Positions 26,024 through 34,320 of a stretch of 64,000 nucleotides of DNA are shown here, piece after piece. The translations under genes were made by a program, and so were the position numbers. This stretch comes from Spirosoma aureum (lineage in GTDB: Bacteria; Bacteroidota; Bacteroidia; Cytophagales; Spirosomataceae): the NCBI RefSeq assembly GCF_011604685.1, contig NZ_CP050063.1, positions 5,168,501 to 5,232,500 on the forward strand. Direction: 5' to 3'. The number at the start of each line of letters is the position of its first letter. Within the stretch, counting starts at the first letter, position 1. The notes beneath the pieces were generated by a model. The model made no database searches. It was not told where the DNA came from and saw only the letters and a list, made by a program, of their open reading frames with translations.

Positions 26024-26878
26024 TCAAAAGTAAACGGGAAATAAGGAGGGTTGAAATCGGGCCTGCTGATTGGGTGTAAATCGCCCTGCCGACGACATGC
26101 CTGGTATTGCCGGTTTTCCGACACCTTTCTTCAGTACCGAGCATAAAAGACTCTCTCCCAGCAGAAAACCCTGATAGCCAGCCTGTTTCAAGGCCAGTAT
26201 CGAACCTGCGCTCTGTTTGCCACGTTGAACCACTTTTACGAACTGGTCGGGAATATACGTGGCGAGTTGTGTGGCGATTTCGGCCGACGTAACACAACCG
26301 TTACCGGCACATTGGCTTACTCCAACCAGGTCAATATGCTTGTGTAGATAGCTTTCTACTTCAGCTGCACTGCCGACTTCCAGCATTACCTCCATACCCA
26401 GCGCATGGGCAAGCTGGCTGTATTCGAACACGTCATCGGGTTGCAGGCAGGCCGCCATTAACAGGATACAGTCAGTTCCGATTGCCTTTGCTTCCAGAAT
26501 CTGATACGGATCTACGATAAAATCTTTCCGAAGGATTGGTGTGGATGGATTGCCAAGCCGAGCCTGAATCAAATCGTCGGTATAGCCGCCAAAAAATGGC
26601 CCATCAGTCAGTACCGATAGACAGGCGGCTCCTGCACGTACGTATCCAACTGCCGTTTCCCGTATCGACATCTGGTCGCTAACAAAGCCGCTGGCTGTTG
26701 TTTTTTGTTTACACTCAGCAATAATTCCCCACGAGGTAGTGACGGTAAGCGACTGGCTCATCGATAAGGGCTGGCGCTTAAATAATGGCCAGTTTTGTAG
26801 CTGCCGTGAGGGAGTTATGGCTCGACGCCGAGCCACTTCCTGCCGTTTCTGTGCTACTATGGTATCAAAAATAGTCAT
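26024..26878 (-). CDS. indole-3-glycerol-phosphate synthase-like protein with altered active site
   Basis: 284 aa; clear TrpC fold and homology along its length (FDTIVAQKRQEVARRR, IIAECKQK, LSVLTDGPFFGG, ILRKDFIVDPYQILEAKAIG, ILLMAACL, LGMEVMLEV, GFLLGESLL). Glu55, Lys57, Lys118 and Glu167 of the usual catalytic set remain. Three substrate-binding motifs are lost: SPSxG became TTASG (60-64), NNRNL became SQCAG (188-192), and the SESGI loop became VQRGK (217-221). The last two normally hold the Asn/Arg and phosphate-binding Ser/Gly. A long C-terminal tail (PGMSSAGRFTPNQQARF...) is extra. It lies outside any trp operon. It is probably not an ordinary tryptophan enzyme: either decaying or with another role. 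Confidence 0.85.
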   Translation of the reverse strand: MTIFDTIVAQKRQEVARRRAITPSRQLQNWPLFKRQPLSMSQSLTVTTSWGIIAECKQKTTASGFVSDQMSIRETAVGYVRAGAACLSVLTDGPFFGGYTDDLIQARLGNPSTPILRKDFIVDPYQILEAKAIGTDCILLMAACLQPDDVFEYSQLAHALGMEVMLEVGSAAEVESYLHKHIDLVGVSQCAGNGCVTSAEIATQLATYIPDQFVKVVQRGKQSAGSILALKQAGYQGFLLGESLLCSVLKKGVGKPAIPGMSSAGRFTPNQQARFQPSLFPVYF

Positions 26879-27194
26879 ACGGCTAAAAGGTTTCTGGTTC
26901 GTCGGAGTACTGCAAATGAATGATTTGGCTTACAGACTCAGACTACTGATATCGAATAAAGAAGAGCAAGGATATAACGTGACTTGCCTGACTGGTACGA
27001 TAAAAGTATAGTATCCATTAGTCGTGTATTAGTCCCGATTTATAACAGGCTGTATTGATTAAATAACTGGCGGAATCAGCAAGATTATCGGCTATTACCC
27101 AAAGTGGATAATCGGGCCAGTTCGTCTCGTTTAACCATGGTTTTTCCTGTACCTGCTTCCCCGACAATTGCCGGAATTCTTCGATTTTGAATAA
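26879..27194. other. 316-bp region, no gene seen
   Basis: Between the TrpC-like gene and the M14 pseudogene. The minus-strand frame at 27018-27305 is mostly antisense to the pseudogene. It may hold further decayed M14 sequence that I cannot recognise. Confidence 0.4.
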
Positions 27195-27607
27195 AATTTT
27201 TCTGTTTTTGTTAAAGTTCTCTACCTGGTAAGCACCAGCGAAGAAGGTCGCCCGATCCAACTGGTCGCTATTGGCATCGATGGTGACATGAAACGGCTGG
27301 ATCATTGTAATAAACAGCTGGCTCTGCTGGCCGAACTCTTTTTTATCTCAACGGTGATTTGCAGATTTCGCAGGTGCTGACCAAAGCCTTATTCAAGATC
27401 TTTTACGACTGGAGCCCAACGGTCAGCCTCGATTTGCATGAGTCAGTCCCATTGCTCTACATCTCGACCGGAACTGGCCCCTACAACGAAACTATCGACC
27501 TGATCACCATCGGCGAATGGCAGACGATGTCCAATCATGACATCACGTTACTGGCTGCGCAGGGCATTCTCGGCGTATTTACCTGGGTGTTCTCAGATGG
27601 CTGGTAA
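27195..27607 (+). pseudogene. decayed M14-family metallopeptidase
   Basis: Two fragments of one protein lie in different frames. The first (27195-about 27380) reads KVLYLVSTSEEGRPIQLVAI...DMKRLDHCNKQLALLAELF, like the early M14 segment before the zinc site (YLGxSxEGRPI). It ends at a TGA and is followed in another frame by VLTKALFKIFYDWSPTVSLDLHES...YISTGTGPYNETIDL...WVFSDGW (to 27607), a later catalytic-domain segment. The HxxE zinc motif between them is missing. So the gene has both an internal deletion and a frameshift, and neither fragment has a proper N-terminus. It differs in subfamily from the intact M14 enzyme at 15115-17034. Confidence 0.65.
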
Positions 27608-27802
27608 TTTCAAAGTACCTGTATTGTTGCCTTTACCTTCGCCCCATACTCTTACTCTGCTACCTGAACCATAACGAAGCTCCACTGCCCTGGCATATCC
27701 TGATCAACTGGAATCAGCTGCCAGCTCCCCTCCAACGGCAGAGGCCAAGGCCAGCCCGGCAAAGATAGTGAGCGGTGAAAATTGATTTGCTTATTGATTA
27801 TG

Positions 27803-27861
27803 AGCAAGTTGGGGTTAATTCAGACGAATAAACAATTCGTCTGAATTAACCCCAACTTGCT
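27803..27861. repeat. perfect 26-bp inverted repeat
   Basis: The left arm (27803-27828, core AAGTTGGGGTTAATTCAG) and right arm (27836-27861) are exact reverse complements around a 7-nt AT loop. It lies between the M14 pseudogene and a converging lipoprotein gene whose stop codon is 19 nt away. It could serve as a terminator for the latter, but neither side has a long T-run and the stem is longer than usual. The sequence is unrelated to the other 26-bp palindrome at 17197. Confidence 0.9.
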
Positions 27862-27879
27862 TTAGTAGACCGATTTAGG

Positions 27880-28398
27880 TTAAAGCTTCCGCTCAAAAAT
27901 CCATGTATAGGTCTGGCTGTCAAGTGTTCGTTTCCAGGTCATTACCTTCGATTTAGACCCGTCACCCGACGTTTTATCCGACAGGTCAAGCGTAGCTTCA
28001 TCTTTGCTACCGTCGGCATGGGTAATTATTATTTTTGAGCCATTTACTGACCATTTATCGCCCGTTTGCGGACCCAGCGTTAAACCGCTAAGGCCACTAG
28101 CCTGACAAATGCTCTGCTCCATCGGCACAATTGTGCCATCGCTTTTAAACTCATACAAAAGCAGGGGTATGCATTTGTTTGTGATCAGGTTAATCTGAAC
28201 ATAGTAGTCCAGTATATCATCGATATTTCCAACAGGAGGAGAAACTAGCAGTTTTTGCCAGGCCCATACGCTGGCCACAGTTGATGGATGCGTATTCTGC
28301 GGAGCGGGGTCACTATTTTTCTTACCGCACATGGAAGCTACTAAAGGGAGTGTCAGCAGCACAAATGCTGCCTGATAAAGCGAACGAGTAGTTTTCAT
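27880..28398 (-). CDS. small lipoprotein, lipocalin-like
   Basis: 172 aa from ATG 28398 (MKTTRSLYQAAFVLLTLPLVASMC), giving a lipoprotein-type signal whose lipobox (ASMC) is imperfect because Met precedes Cys. The mature part begins GKKNSDPAPQN and shows beta-strand blocks (SVWAWQKLLVSPPVG, LLLYEFKSDGTIVPME, GDKWSVNGSKIIITHADG, TYTWIFERKL) like the lipocalin-like family of Bacteroidota lipoproteins. Function unknown. 27 nt separate it from the next lipoprotein gene on the same strand. Confidence 0.8.
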   Translation of the reverse strand: MKTTRSLYQAAFVLLTLPLVASMCGKKNSDPAPQNTHPSTVASVWAWQKLLVSPPVGNIDDILDYYVQINLITNKCIPLLLYEFKSDGTIVPMEQSICQASGLSGLTLGPQTGDKWSVNGSKIIITHADGSKDEATLDLSDKTSGDGSKSKVMTWKRTLDSQTYTWIFERKL

Positions 28399-28425
28399 AA
28401 GTCCGTTAATTAAATTGAACAAGAA

Positions 28426-28932
28426 TTAGAATACACGCGCGTCGAAGGTTCCTTCCAGCGTGTATACTTTACCGTCTTTCAAGTTTTTACCTGTTCCGGT
28501 AAATGAACCGCTACAACGGTTTGCAGTGACCGTTTTCAAAACCGTCTGACCAGTATCCAGCAGTAGCGTGCCCGGCGTTCCGGGGTAGTTTTCAGGCAAG
28601 TCGTCACTCAAATACACTAAGCTGGATTTGCCGCTTGTCAGGGTTTCCGTACTCTGAATAAAGGGATATGTTCCCGACGATTTTCCCGCAATACTGAGGC
28701 TGATCGAATGTTTATCATCAGCATTACTGATGACTATACTATACTCATTTCCCCCAACAGCAGCGGCCTTTACCGTCTGAAACTGGGTGATAACTTGCCC
28801 ATTCTGGGTTAATTTGACAGTAGCTGAGGTTGATCCGTCAGCATCTACCTGCGGATCAGCTTCGTTTTTCTTGCAGTCGAGTAGCGTCAAGGCAACAAGC
28901 ATTGCCATGGCTGTGCGATAAATTGGCTTCAT
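28426..28932 (-). CDS. small lipoprotein, DUF6252-like
   Basis: 168 aa from ATG 28932. Signal MKPIYRTAMAMLVALTLLDC with lipobox Cys20. The mature part has strands TVKLTQNGQVITQFQTVKAAA, GNEYSIVISN, HSISLSIAGKSSGTYPF, a SLVYLSDDLPENYPG loop and a final GSFTGTGKNLKDGKVYTLEGTFDARVF. This pattern resembles small Bacteroidota envelope lipoproteins grouped as DUF6252; the assignment is tentative. Probably co-transcribed with the lipocalin-like gene that follows it. Confidence 0.75.
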   Translation of the reverse strand: MKPIYRTAMAMLVALTLLDCKKNEADPQVDADGSTSATVKLTQNGQVITQFQTVKAAAVGGNEYSIVISNADDKHSISLSIAGKSSGTYPFIQSTETLTSGKSSLVYLSDDLPENYPGTPGTLLLDTGQTVLKTVTANRCSGSFTGTGKNLKDGKVYTLEGTFDARVF

Positions 28933-29163
28933 CGTGATCAGGGTTTGGGCTTGTGAAAACCGGGTTTCATTTTTCCAGATATTACCGGTCAGCACACGCT
29001 TTGTCGGATTTTCGGAGAAGCAGGAAACACCGATTGCCCACGTTCACGATAGAATTTAGCGACAATGGTAAATAGAAAGGTTACCCATTATGCGAGTGGC
29101 TTTTTCGTTCGCGTGAATGGTAAGTGGTTATGAGCGAGTGGAAGTCACGAGAAAATTGGCCGT

Positions 29164-30093
29164 CTATCGCTTAAATTGTCCCAGTATGTATTCATAGAAA
29201 TACTCGCTATTCACGTCCGTCGCTATTTTTACCGTATATCCGGTTTCATCCAGATAGGTTTGTCCGGCATTGGGAGGCCGGGTACTGACTTTCGCTTTCA
29301 CGACCTCTGTTTTGAACTGTTCCGGCATGGCCAGATAGCTGGTTGCCAGAATATCCCACATGAAGTAGGTGTAATAATAACCAGGAATCGTATCGAGCGT
29401 CAACGCCCAGAACTGGCCCGTCAGGTTTGATAGTTTATACTCAATCTGCGTGGCTAAGGTTGAGAGAAACGTCTTCGTCACCGGAACATGGTTGGTCACA
29501 TCCAGTGGAATAAACGTTAAAGGAAGTTCCAGCTCGACCAGTTTTTTTGTACTGATGGGGTCCCAGAACACATTCCATTCAGCGCTTCCATCATGCTGAA
29601 AAGTTTGCACATTGCCGGATACTCTGAATGCGCCCGCCATCCAAACGACCTCGTCTATTTTGGCTTTCAGTTCCGGGGCTTTCTCCAGGGCCAATACTAG
29701 ATTGGAACAGGGGCCAGTCATCAAAACAGTCACTTTATCGGATGCAGCCGACAAGCTGTCGATGATCAGGTCGGGCGCGCTACGGTACGCATACGGATCA
29801 GGCGCTTTGGGTAGATTGATCAGCATGGGCAGGGCGTTTATGATCTCTGGTCGTGCCCGCCATTCGCTCGGGAACGCATTGATGCCATAATAATCGCCCC
29901 TGCCCAGTGGAATATGTTCCTGCCCCATTATCTGAAGCAGTTTATAGGCCGATTCGAGCGCGGGTTCAATGTAGCAGTCGGCAGGCGTGACGGTTACCCC
30001 AATCAGTTCAATATCAGACATTGTCAATACGAGCAATTGAGACAGCAAATCATCAATTGCACCGTCATGATCCATCAGGACAAGTTTTGGCAT
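29164..30093 (-). CDS. inosine-uridine-preferring nucleoside hydrolase family, Trp-Asp type
   Basis: 309 aa from ATG 30093, where the family N-terminus MPKLVLMDHDGAIDD begins; the longer open frame is repeat sequence. The calcium/ribose Asp cluster is Asp8, Asp10, Asp14, Asp15. GNVQTFQHDGSAEWNVFWDP is the ribose-binding segment. In place of the catalytic His of the HDP motif stands Trp246-Asp247 (FMWDILA), and FPSEWR places another Trp at 78. This matches the purine-specific IAG hydrolases, which activate the leaving base by stacking between two Trp. Splits purine nucleosides into base and ribose. No signal peptide. An imperfect palindrome lies in its leader. Confidence 0.88.
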   Translation of the reverse strand: MPKLVLMDHDGAIDDLLSQLLVLTMSDIELIGVTVTPADCYIEPALESAYKLLQIMGQEHIPLGRGDYYGINAFPSEWRARPEIINALPMLINLPKAPDPYAYRSAPDLIIDSLSAASDKVTVLMTGPCSNLVLALEKAPELKAKIDEVVWMAGAFRVSGNVQTFQHDGSAEWNVFWDPISTKKLVELELPLTFIPLDVTNHVPVTKTFLSTLATQIEYKLSNLTGQFWALTLDTIPGYYYTYFMWDILATSYLAMPEQFKTEVVKAKVSTRPPNAGQTYLDETGYTVKIATDVNSEYFYEYILGQFKR

Positions 30094-30124
30094 TGTTTTA
30101 AATTTACATTTTACAGTCTTCAGT

Positions 30125-30192
30125 TTGCAGTCTTCAGTAGGCAGTAAGCGTTCGTACATTAAGATGAGCAAATTGCCTACTGTAGACTGCAA
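30125..30192. repeat. imperfect ACTGCC/GGCAGT palindrome
   Basis: Left arm 30125-30145 (TTGCAGTCTTCAGTAGGCAG...) and right arm 30172-30192 match as reverse complements at 19 of 21 positions across a 26-nt centre. It is made of repeated CAGT words and shares CAGTAGGCAGT and GCAGTCTTCAGT with the element at 37207-37285. It lies 30 nt upstream of the nucleoside hydrolase start. Confidence 0.7.
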
Positions 30193-30331
30193 CTGCCAAC
30201 TGTTGCTCACTTTCCGGGAATCGTATCTTTATACACTGCTCAGTTCGAAATCAATTGGCAGGCTGGCCATAGGTTTATAAATTGGTGAGTAATACCAGAG
30301 CAGGTAATAATTGGTTCATTTGGGAGAAAAT

Positions 30332-30361
30332 AGTGCTTCTACACCCATAGAAGCACTCTTT
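30332..30361. terminator. orphan hairpin
   Basis: AGTGCTTCTA (30332-30341) pairs with TAGAAGCACT (30348-30357) around a 6-nt loop. Read on the minus strand it is followed by ATTTTC. No gene on either strand obviously ends here. Confidence 0.35.
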
Positions 30362-30556
30362 ATGGGACAAGATAAGGATATTTTAGGCCTTCAACCATTC
30401 ATTCGGGCCTATTATCCCTGACTATATTCTGTTGCAATTAAGATCCAACGTTTGGCCAATTGAATGGGTCTTCGCTATAATTACAAAAAATCACAACGAA
30501 CACATAACTCTTAAAAATCATTTCACACCATTCAAACTTAAATTGTTTCTGACTGA

Positions 30557-31975
30557 ATGTCCATATCAAAAAATCAATTAGGTATAATTTTATCGATTTT
30601 AGTGCTTCTTACGACACTTACCTATTATCACCGGGCACCCACCGGCGATGATGCCTGGTTTGCGGAGCAATCCTACTGGCTTCAGAAGGACGGGATTATT
30701 CGATCGGAGTTTTTCAACGGAATTTTGGGATGGGAAAACCAATTATTAGTCAGCCATAAGTTGTTTCTGGTTTTCGGAGCTGGTTTAATGAACGTATTCG
30801 GCTTTCAGCTTCCGACAGTTCAATTTGTTGGCTTAGTTTCCTTTATCGCAATTATTGCGGAGATCACCGTTTACCTGTACAAAAAAGAGCAAAGTGCAAC
30901 CTCAAGGAATATACTTTTAATTCTGATTCTGATTTTCTCGAATCGGCTACTCGTAAAAATGAGTTTCGAGAATCGGCCGGAACTTATGCTGGCTGCACTG
31001 GGATTTAGCTCCTTTTTATGCCTTCAGGCTAAAAGCGTAACCGTCTCAAAAAGCCTTCTTGCCGGAGTGCTGGCAGGCATGGCCATGTTGTGCCATCTGA
31101 ATGGAATAATCTACCTGATTGCCGGTCTGGGAACTCTACTCTATTTTCGCCAATACAAAAATGCCAGCTATTTTGCGCTGGCAGGCAGTTTTACGGGCCT
31201 ACTTTATTTTAGCGATATTTTACTGGCTGAGAATGGATTTTCGACCTGGTACTATCAGTTTCGCAATGATCCGGCTACACAAAATGCATTTGGCTGGCGT
31301 TCTAAACTACTCGTGCTGCTGACATTCCCGAAGCTGTTTTTTGAATCGCCGGAACAGGCTTCTTTATCGTTGTTGCTGGCATTTCTCATCGGGCATCAGC
31401 GAGCTTATCTGAAACAGTTACCATCAGCGCTGTCCGTTTTTTCAATCCTGCTCGTCACATCGTTCTGGCTACTGACAAAACATGGCTCGGGCACCTATTT
31501 GCCCCTTTTTATGCCATTTATGCTGGTATTAATTTATGAATTATACCGAATAAAACCATTTAAAAATTGGGCATTAGCTGGTGTACTTGCTACTTATTTT
31601 ATAATTGGCATTTATGGTACTATTGAAATTATTCTTCAAAATTTCAGTAATGACTATCTGCCTGTCGCTTATCAAAAGTTAAGAGAACACATTCCAGCCG
31701 ATGAGAAAGGACTGGTGCCCTTAACGTATTTTTTCAATGAATACGAACGGCACCCCTACCTACTAAGCCATGAAAATTACAAATACCATTCGATTCCCAC
31801 GAACAACCCGCCAGCCCACATGGCAAACTGGGCCCACCAGCGTGGTACGGGTTTCATTCTTATGGATTACCAATATCGATCGGAAGATTTTTACCCCAAA
31901 CCCGGCACGGTTACCTTACCATTTTTTAGGCTCACCTATTTCGACGGGCGTTTTGCTATTTATAGGTCTAGTTGA
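30557..31975 (+). CDS. multi-pass membrane glycosyltransferase (ArnT/PMT-like)
   Basis: 472 aa with about ten hydrophobic helices. The first periplasmic loop carries the acidic pair in HRAPTGDDAWFAEQSY, placed as in GT-C enzymes that use polyprenyl-phosphate sugars; FENRPELMLAALGF and GMAMLCHLNGIIYLIAGL continue the typical GT-C membrane core. A soluble C-terminal domain follows (HENYKYHSIPTNNPP...). Transfers a sugar to a lipid or envelope glycan; the acceptor is unknown. The base composition looks more AT-rich than its neighbours, a hint of transfer. Its end overlaps the converging FkbM gene by 8 nt. Confidence 0.82.
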   Translation: MSISKNQLGIILSILVLLTTLTYYHRAPTGDDAWFAEQSYWLQKDGIIRSEFFNGILGWENQLLVSHKLFLVFGAGLMNVFGFQLPTVQFVGLVSFIAIIAEITVYLYKKEQSATSRNILLILILIFSNRLLVKMSFENRPELMLAALGFSSFLCLQAKSVTVSKSLLAGVLAGMAMLCHLNGIIYLIAGLGTLLYFRQYKNASYFALAGSFTGLLYFSDILLAENGFSTWYYQFRNDPATQNAFGWRSKLLVLLTFPKLFFESPEQASLSLLLAFLIGHQRAYLKQLPSALSVFSILLVTSFWLLTKHGSGTYLPLFMPFMLVLIYELYRIKPFKNWALAGVLATYFIIGIYGTIEIILQNFSNDYLPVAYQKLREHIPADEKGLVPLTYFFNEYERHPYLLSHENYKYHSIPTNNPPAHMANWAHQRGTGFILMDYQYRSEDFYPKPGTVTLPFFRLTYFDGRFAIYRSS

Positions 31976-32807
31976 CCGGTGTATCAGGTACAGCATAAAA
32001 ATTGAAATTTTTCCATCGATTCATATCCTGCGGGCTTAAACGAATAATGGTCGTGCTCTCCTCAAAATCTTCGAAGTAAAAGAGTGTATAGCCAAGATTG
32101 GCTACCGTGTTGTATAGTTCAGTACGCTCATCCAGCCTGGATTCGCTAAAGCATTCCGCAATAAGTACTGGCTTATACTGCGCAATCAAGGGAGAAATAG
32201 ACTCAATCACTTCCTGATCATGGCCTTCAACGTCAATCTTGATCAACGAAAGCCGGGAAAGCTGGTCCTTGTACCGATCATTCAAAAACGTGAGCAAGTT
32301 TATCCCTTTTATCTTCTGTTGAAGCTGAAAGTTTCCATGTTTTTTGGCCTCCTCAACGCTGGCAGAAACTCCTCCATTACCAAATGAAGCTTCAGACGAT
32401 GAATAAAAAAACTCACCATCCTCCATCGTAATCGCATAGGGGAGCGGTACAATATTGGTCGTCCTGCTATTCAGTTGCGCATTAGCAACCAGGATTTCAT
32501 GAGTCATCGGATTAGGCTCAAAACCCAGTGTTACGCCTTCTTTACCAGCAGCCAGCGCCATTGGCACCGTCGTATCGCCAATGTTCGCGCCAATATCAAT
32601 GCAAAAACTACCGCGGGGCACAAAACGACGGAAGAAGTTGATCTCTCCCTGCGTAATTATTTTTGGTTCAACGAGTGGATTTTTCCAATTGGCGAACTCG
32701 ACCAATCCGTCGTCGGCTAATTGAAAGGTATTTGTCTCGTGTCCATACTTGCTGGTAATCCGTCTGGCCTTTTTCCGGGCAAATGACTCTTTTAGGTAGT
32801 TGAGCAT
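31968..32807 (-). CDS. FkbM family methyltransferase
   Basis: 279 aa, cytosolic. SAM-binding motif I CIDIGANIGDTTVPMALAAG, motif II region GFEPNPMTHEIL, and the FkbM mark LIKIDVEGHDQEVIESI are all present. Family members O-methylate sugars or polyketides. Convergent with the membrane glycosyltransferase and overlapping it by 8 nt, so both may modify a surface glycan; this is inferred from position only. Confidence 0.92.
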   Translation of the reverse strand: MLNYLKESFARKKARRITSKYGHETNTFQLADDGLVEFANWKNPLVEPKIITQGEINFFRRFVPRGSFCIDIGANIGDTTVPMALAAGKEGVTLGFEPNPMTHEILVANAQLNSRTTNIVPLPYAITMEDGEFFYSSSEASFGNGGVSASVEEAKKHGNFQLQQKIKGINLLTFLNDRYKDQLSRLSLIKIDVEGHDQEVIESISPLIAQYKPVLIAECFSESRLDERTELYNTVANLGYTLFYFEDFEESTTIIRLSPQDMNRWKNFNFYAVPDTPVN

Positions 32808-32979
32808 AGGTGTTAAAACGAATAATACTATTAGGTGGTACCGGGGAACTTTACCTGACAGAATTTACAGATTCGCACAATTCTTTACTCCTATAAGAGG
32901 CCATATCCACTAAATATACCCCTCAGATTCTAACTTTCTGTATTTTAGCTCTTCATACAACCTGAAAGAAAGTACCCTC

Positions 32980-34254
32980 ATGAAAAAACTTGCTTTACTA
33001 CTTTTTTTGTCTGGCACTGGCGCATTCGGTCAGTCACTATCGAAACCCGAAACAGCCGTTGTCGCCACCGTTCAAAAGCAACTCCCGGAAACGGTAACGT
33101 TTTTAGAAAAAGTCGTTAACATCAACAGCGGCACCCTGAATATCGAAGGGGTTCGAACCGTTGGGAAACTGATGTCGGATGAATTTGATAAACTGGGATT
33201 TAAAACCGAGTGGGTTACACTACCAGACTCCCTCAACCGGGCTGGACATTTGGTAGCAACCCGGCAGGGCAAGAAAGGGAAAAAACTTTTTTTGATCGGC
33301 CATCTGGACACGGTATTCGAAAAAAGCCTGCCCATGGAGCCGTTTACCCGAGTGAATGATTCGACCGCTTCGGGTCAGGGCGTCAACGACATGAAAGGGG
33401 GCGATGTGCTTGTTATTGCTGCTCTTAAGGCACTTCACGCCCAGAAATTGCTCGATGATACGTCCATTACCATCTATTTTACGGGCGACGAAGAAAGTTC
33501 GGGGGGAGCCGAAAGTCGTAGGGATTTTATTGAACGAGCCAGACAATGCGATCTTGCCCTGGCCTTTGAAACCGCACAGGGGTTGAGCAGCGTAACCACC
33601 GGCCGTCGGGGAGCCAGTGGCTGGACGCTGAACGTAAAAGCTCGCTCCGGCCATTCGTCACGGGTGTTTAGCGATCTTGGCTACGGTGCGATTTATGAAG
33701 CCGCCCGCATTCTGACGGAGTTCCGCCGGACACTGGGGCAAGAACAATACCTAACGTTCAACCCTGGGCTGATCGTTGGTGGTTCGGAGGTTCATTATGA
33801 CGATAAAACAGCGAAAGCTGAAACCGTGGGTAAAACCAATATCGTTGCAGGTTCGACGCTCGTGAAAGGTGATCTACGGTTTCTGACCGAAACGCAGAAG
33901 GAAAACGCACGGGCAAAAATGCGGGAGATCGTCGATAAAAGTTTACCACTCACTAAAGCCAGTATTTCGTTCACCGATGGCATTCCAGGCATGGAGCCAA
34001 CGGCCGCCAACGACGATTTACGCAAACAGGTCGACAAAATCAGCCGAGATATGGGTCTTGGGCCGGTCACAGCCTTTGATCCGGGCGCGCGCGGTGCTGG
34101 TGACGTTTCGTTCGTTGCGAAATATATGCCCTGTCTGGATGGTTTAGGGGCATCTGGAAAGGGGGCGCACAGCATAGAAGAAACGATGAATCTCAAAGAA
34201 TATCCGTTCCTGATTCAGCGAACTGCCCTCCTGATTTACCGCCTGACAAGATAA
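32980..34254 (+). CDS. exported M20 family metallopeptidase
   Basis: 424 aa. Signal peptide MKKLALLLFLSGTGAFGQ. Dizinc ligands are seen in LIGHLDTVFE (His, Asp), GQGVNDMKGGD (bridging Asp), TGDEESSGG (catalytic Glu), LALAFETAQG (Glu), and GAHSIEETMN (His). The dimerisation or lid domain begins after VTTGRRGASGWTL. Resembles glutamate carboxypeptidase (CPG2-like) enzymes that remove C-terminal Glu or similar residues. Predicted periplasmic. The following gene starts 66 nt downstream on the same strand. Confidence 0.93.
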   Translation: MKKLALLLFLSGTGAFGQSLSKPETAVVATVQKQLPETVTFLEKVVNINSGTLNIEGVRTVGKLMSDEFDKLGFKTEWVTLPDSLNRAGHLVATRQGKKGKKLFLIGHLDTVFEKSLPMEPFTRVNDSTASGQGVNDMKGGDVLVIAALKALHAQKLLDDTSITIYFTGDEESSGGAESRRDFIERARQCDLALAFETAQGLSSVTTGRRGASGWTLNVKARSGHSSRVFSDLGYGAIYEAARILTEFRRTLGQEQYLTFNPGLIVGGSEVHYDDKTAKAETVGKTNIVAGSTLVKGDLRFLTETQKENARAKMREIVDKSLPLTKASISFTDGIPGMEPTAANDDLRKQVDKISRDMGLGPVTAFDPGARGAGDVSFVAKYMPCLDGLGASGKGAHSIEETMNLKEYPFLIQRTALLIYRLTR

Positions 34255-34320
34255 AGTCCTTACCTGTTTTCGAGCCTTCGAATAAGCAACAACTGTAATT
34301 CCTGAACCCTTCCTTTTCCG

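Larger units (their letters stand above)
30094..30556. other. 463-bp divergent intergenic region
   Basis: Contains the ACTGCC-type imperfect palindrome (30125-30192) and the orphan hairpin at 30332-30361. The rest is AT-rich, with no ORF. It must hold the promoters of the nucleoside hydrolase and the membrane glycosyltransferase, but no exact TAnnTTTG box was found. Confidence 0.5.

Noticed and set aside
27018..27305. 95-codon minus-strand open frame
   Set aside because: About 40% of it is antisense to the recognisable M14 pseudogene fragment, and the rest has no family pattern.
26024..30093. the strip from TrpC-like to nucleoside hydrolase as one new defence system
   Set aside because: The genes point different ways, include a pseudogene and two unrelated lipoproteins, and lack nuclease, NTPase or toxin-like domains. 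Gene decay and turnover explain it better.
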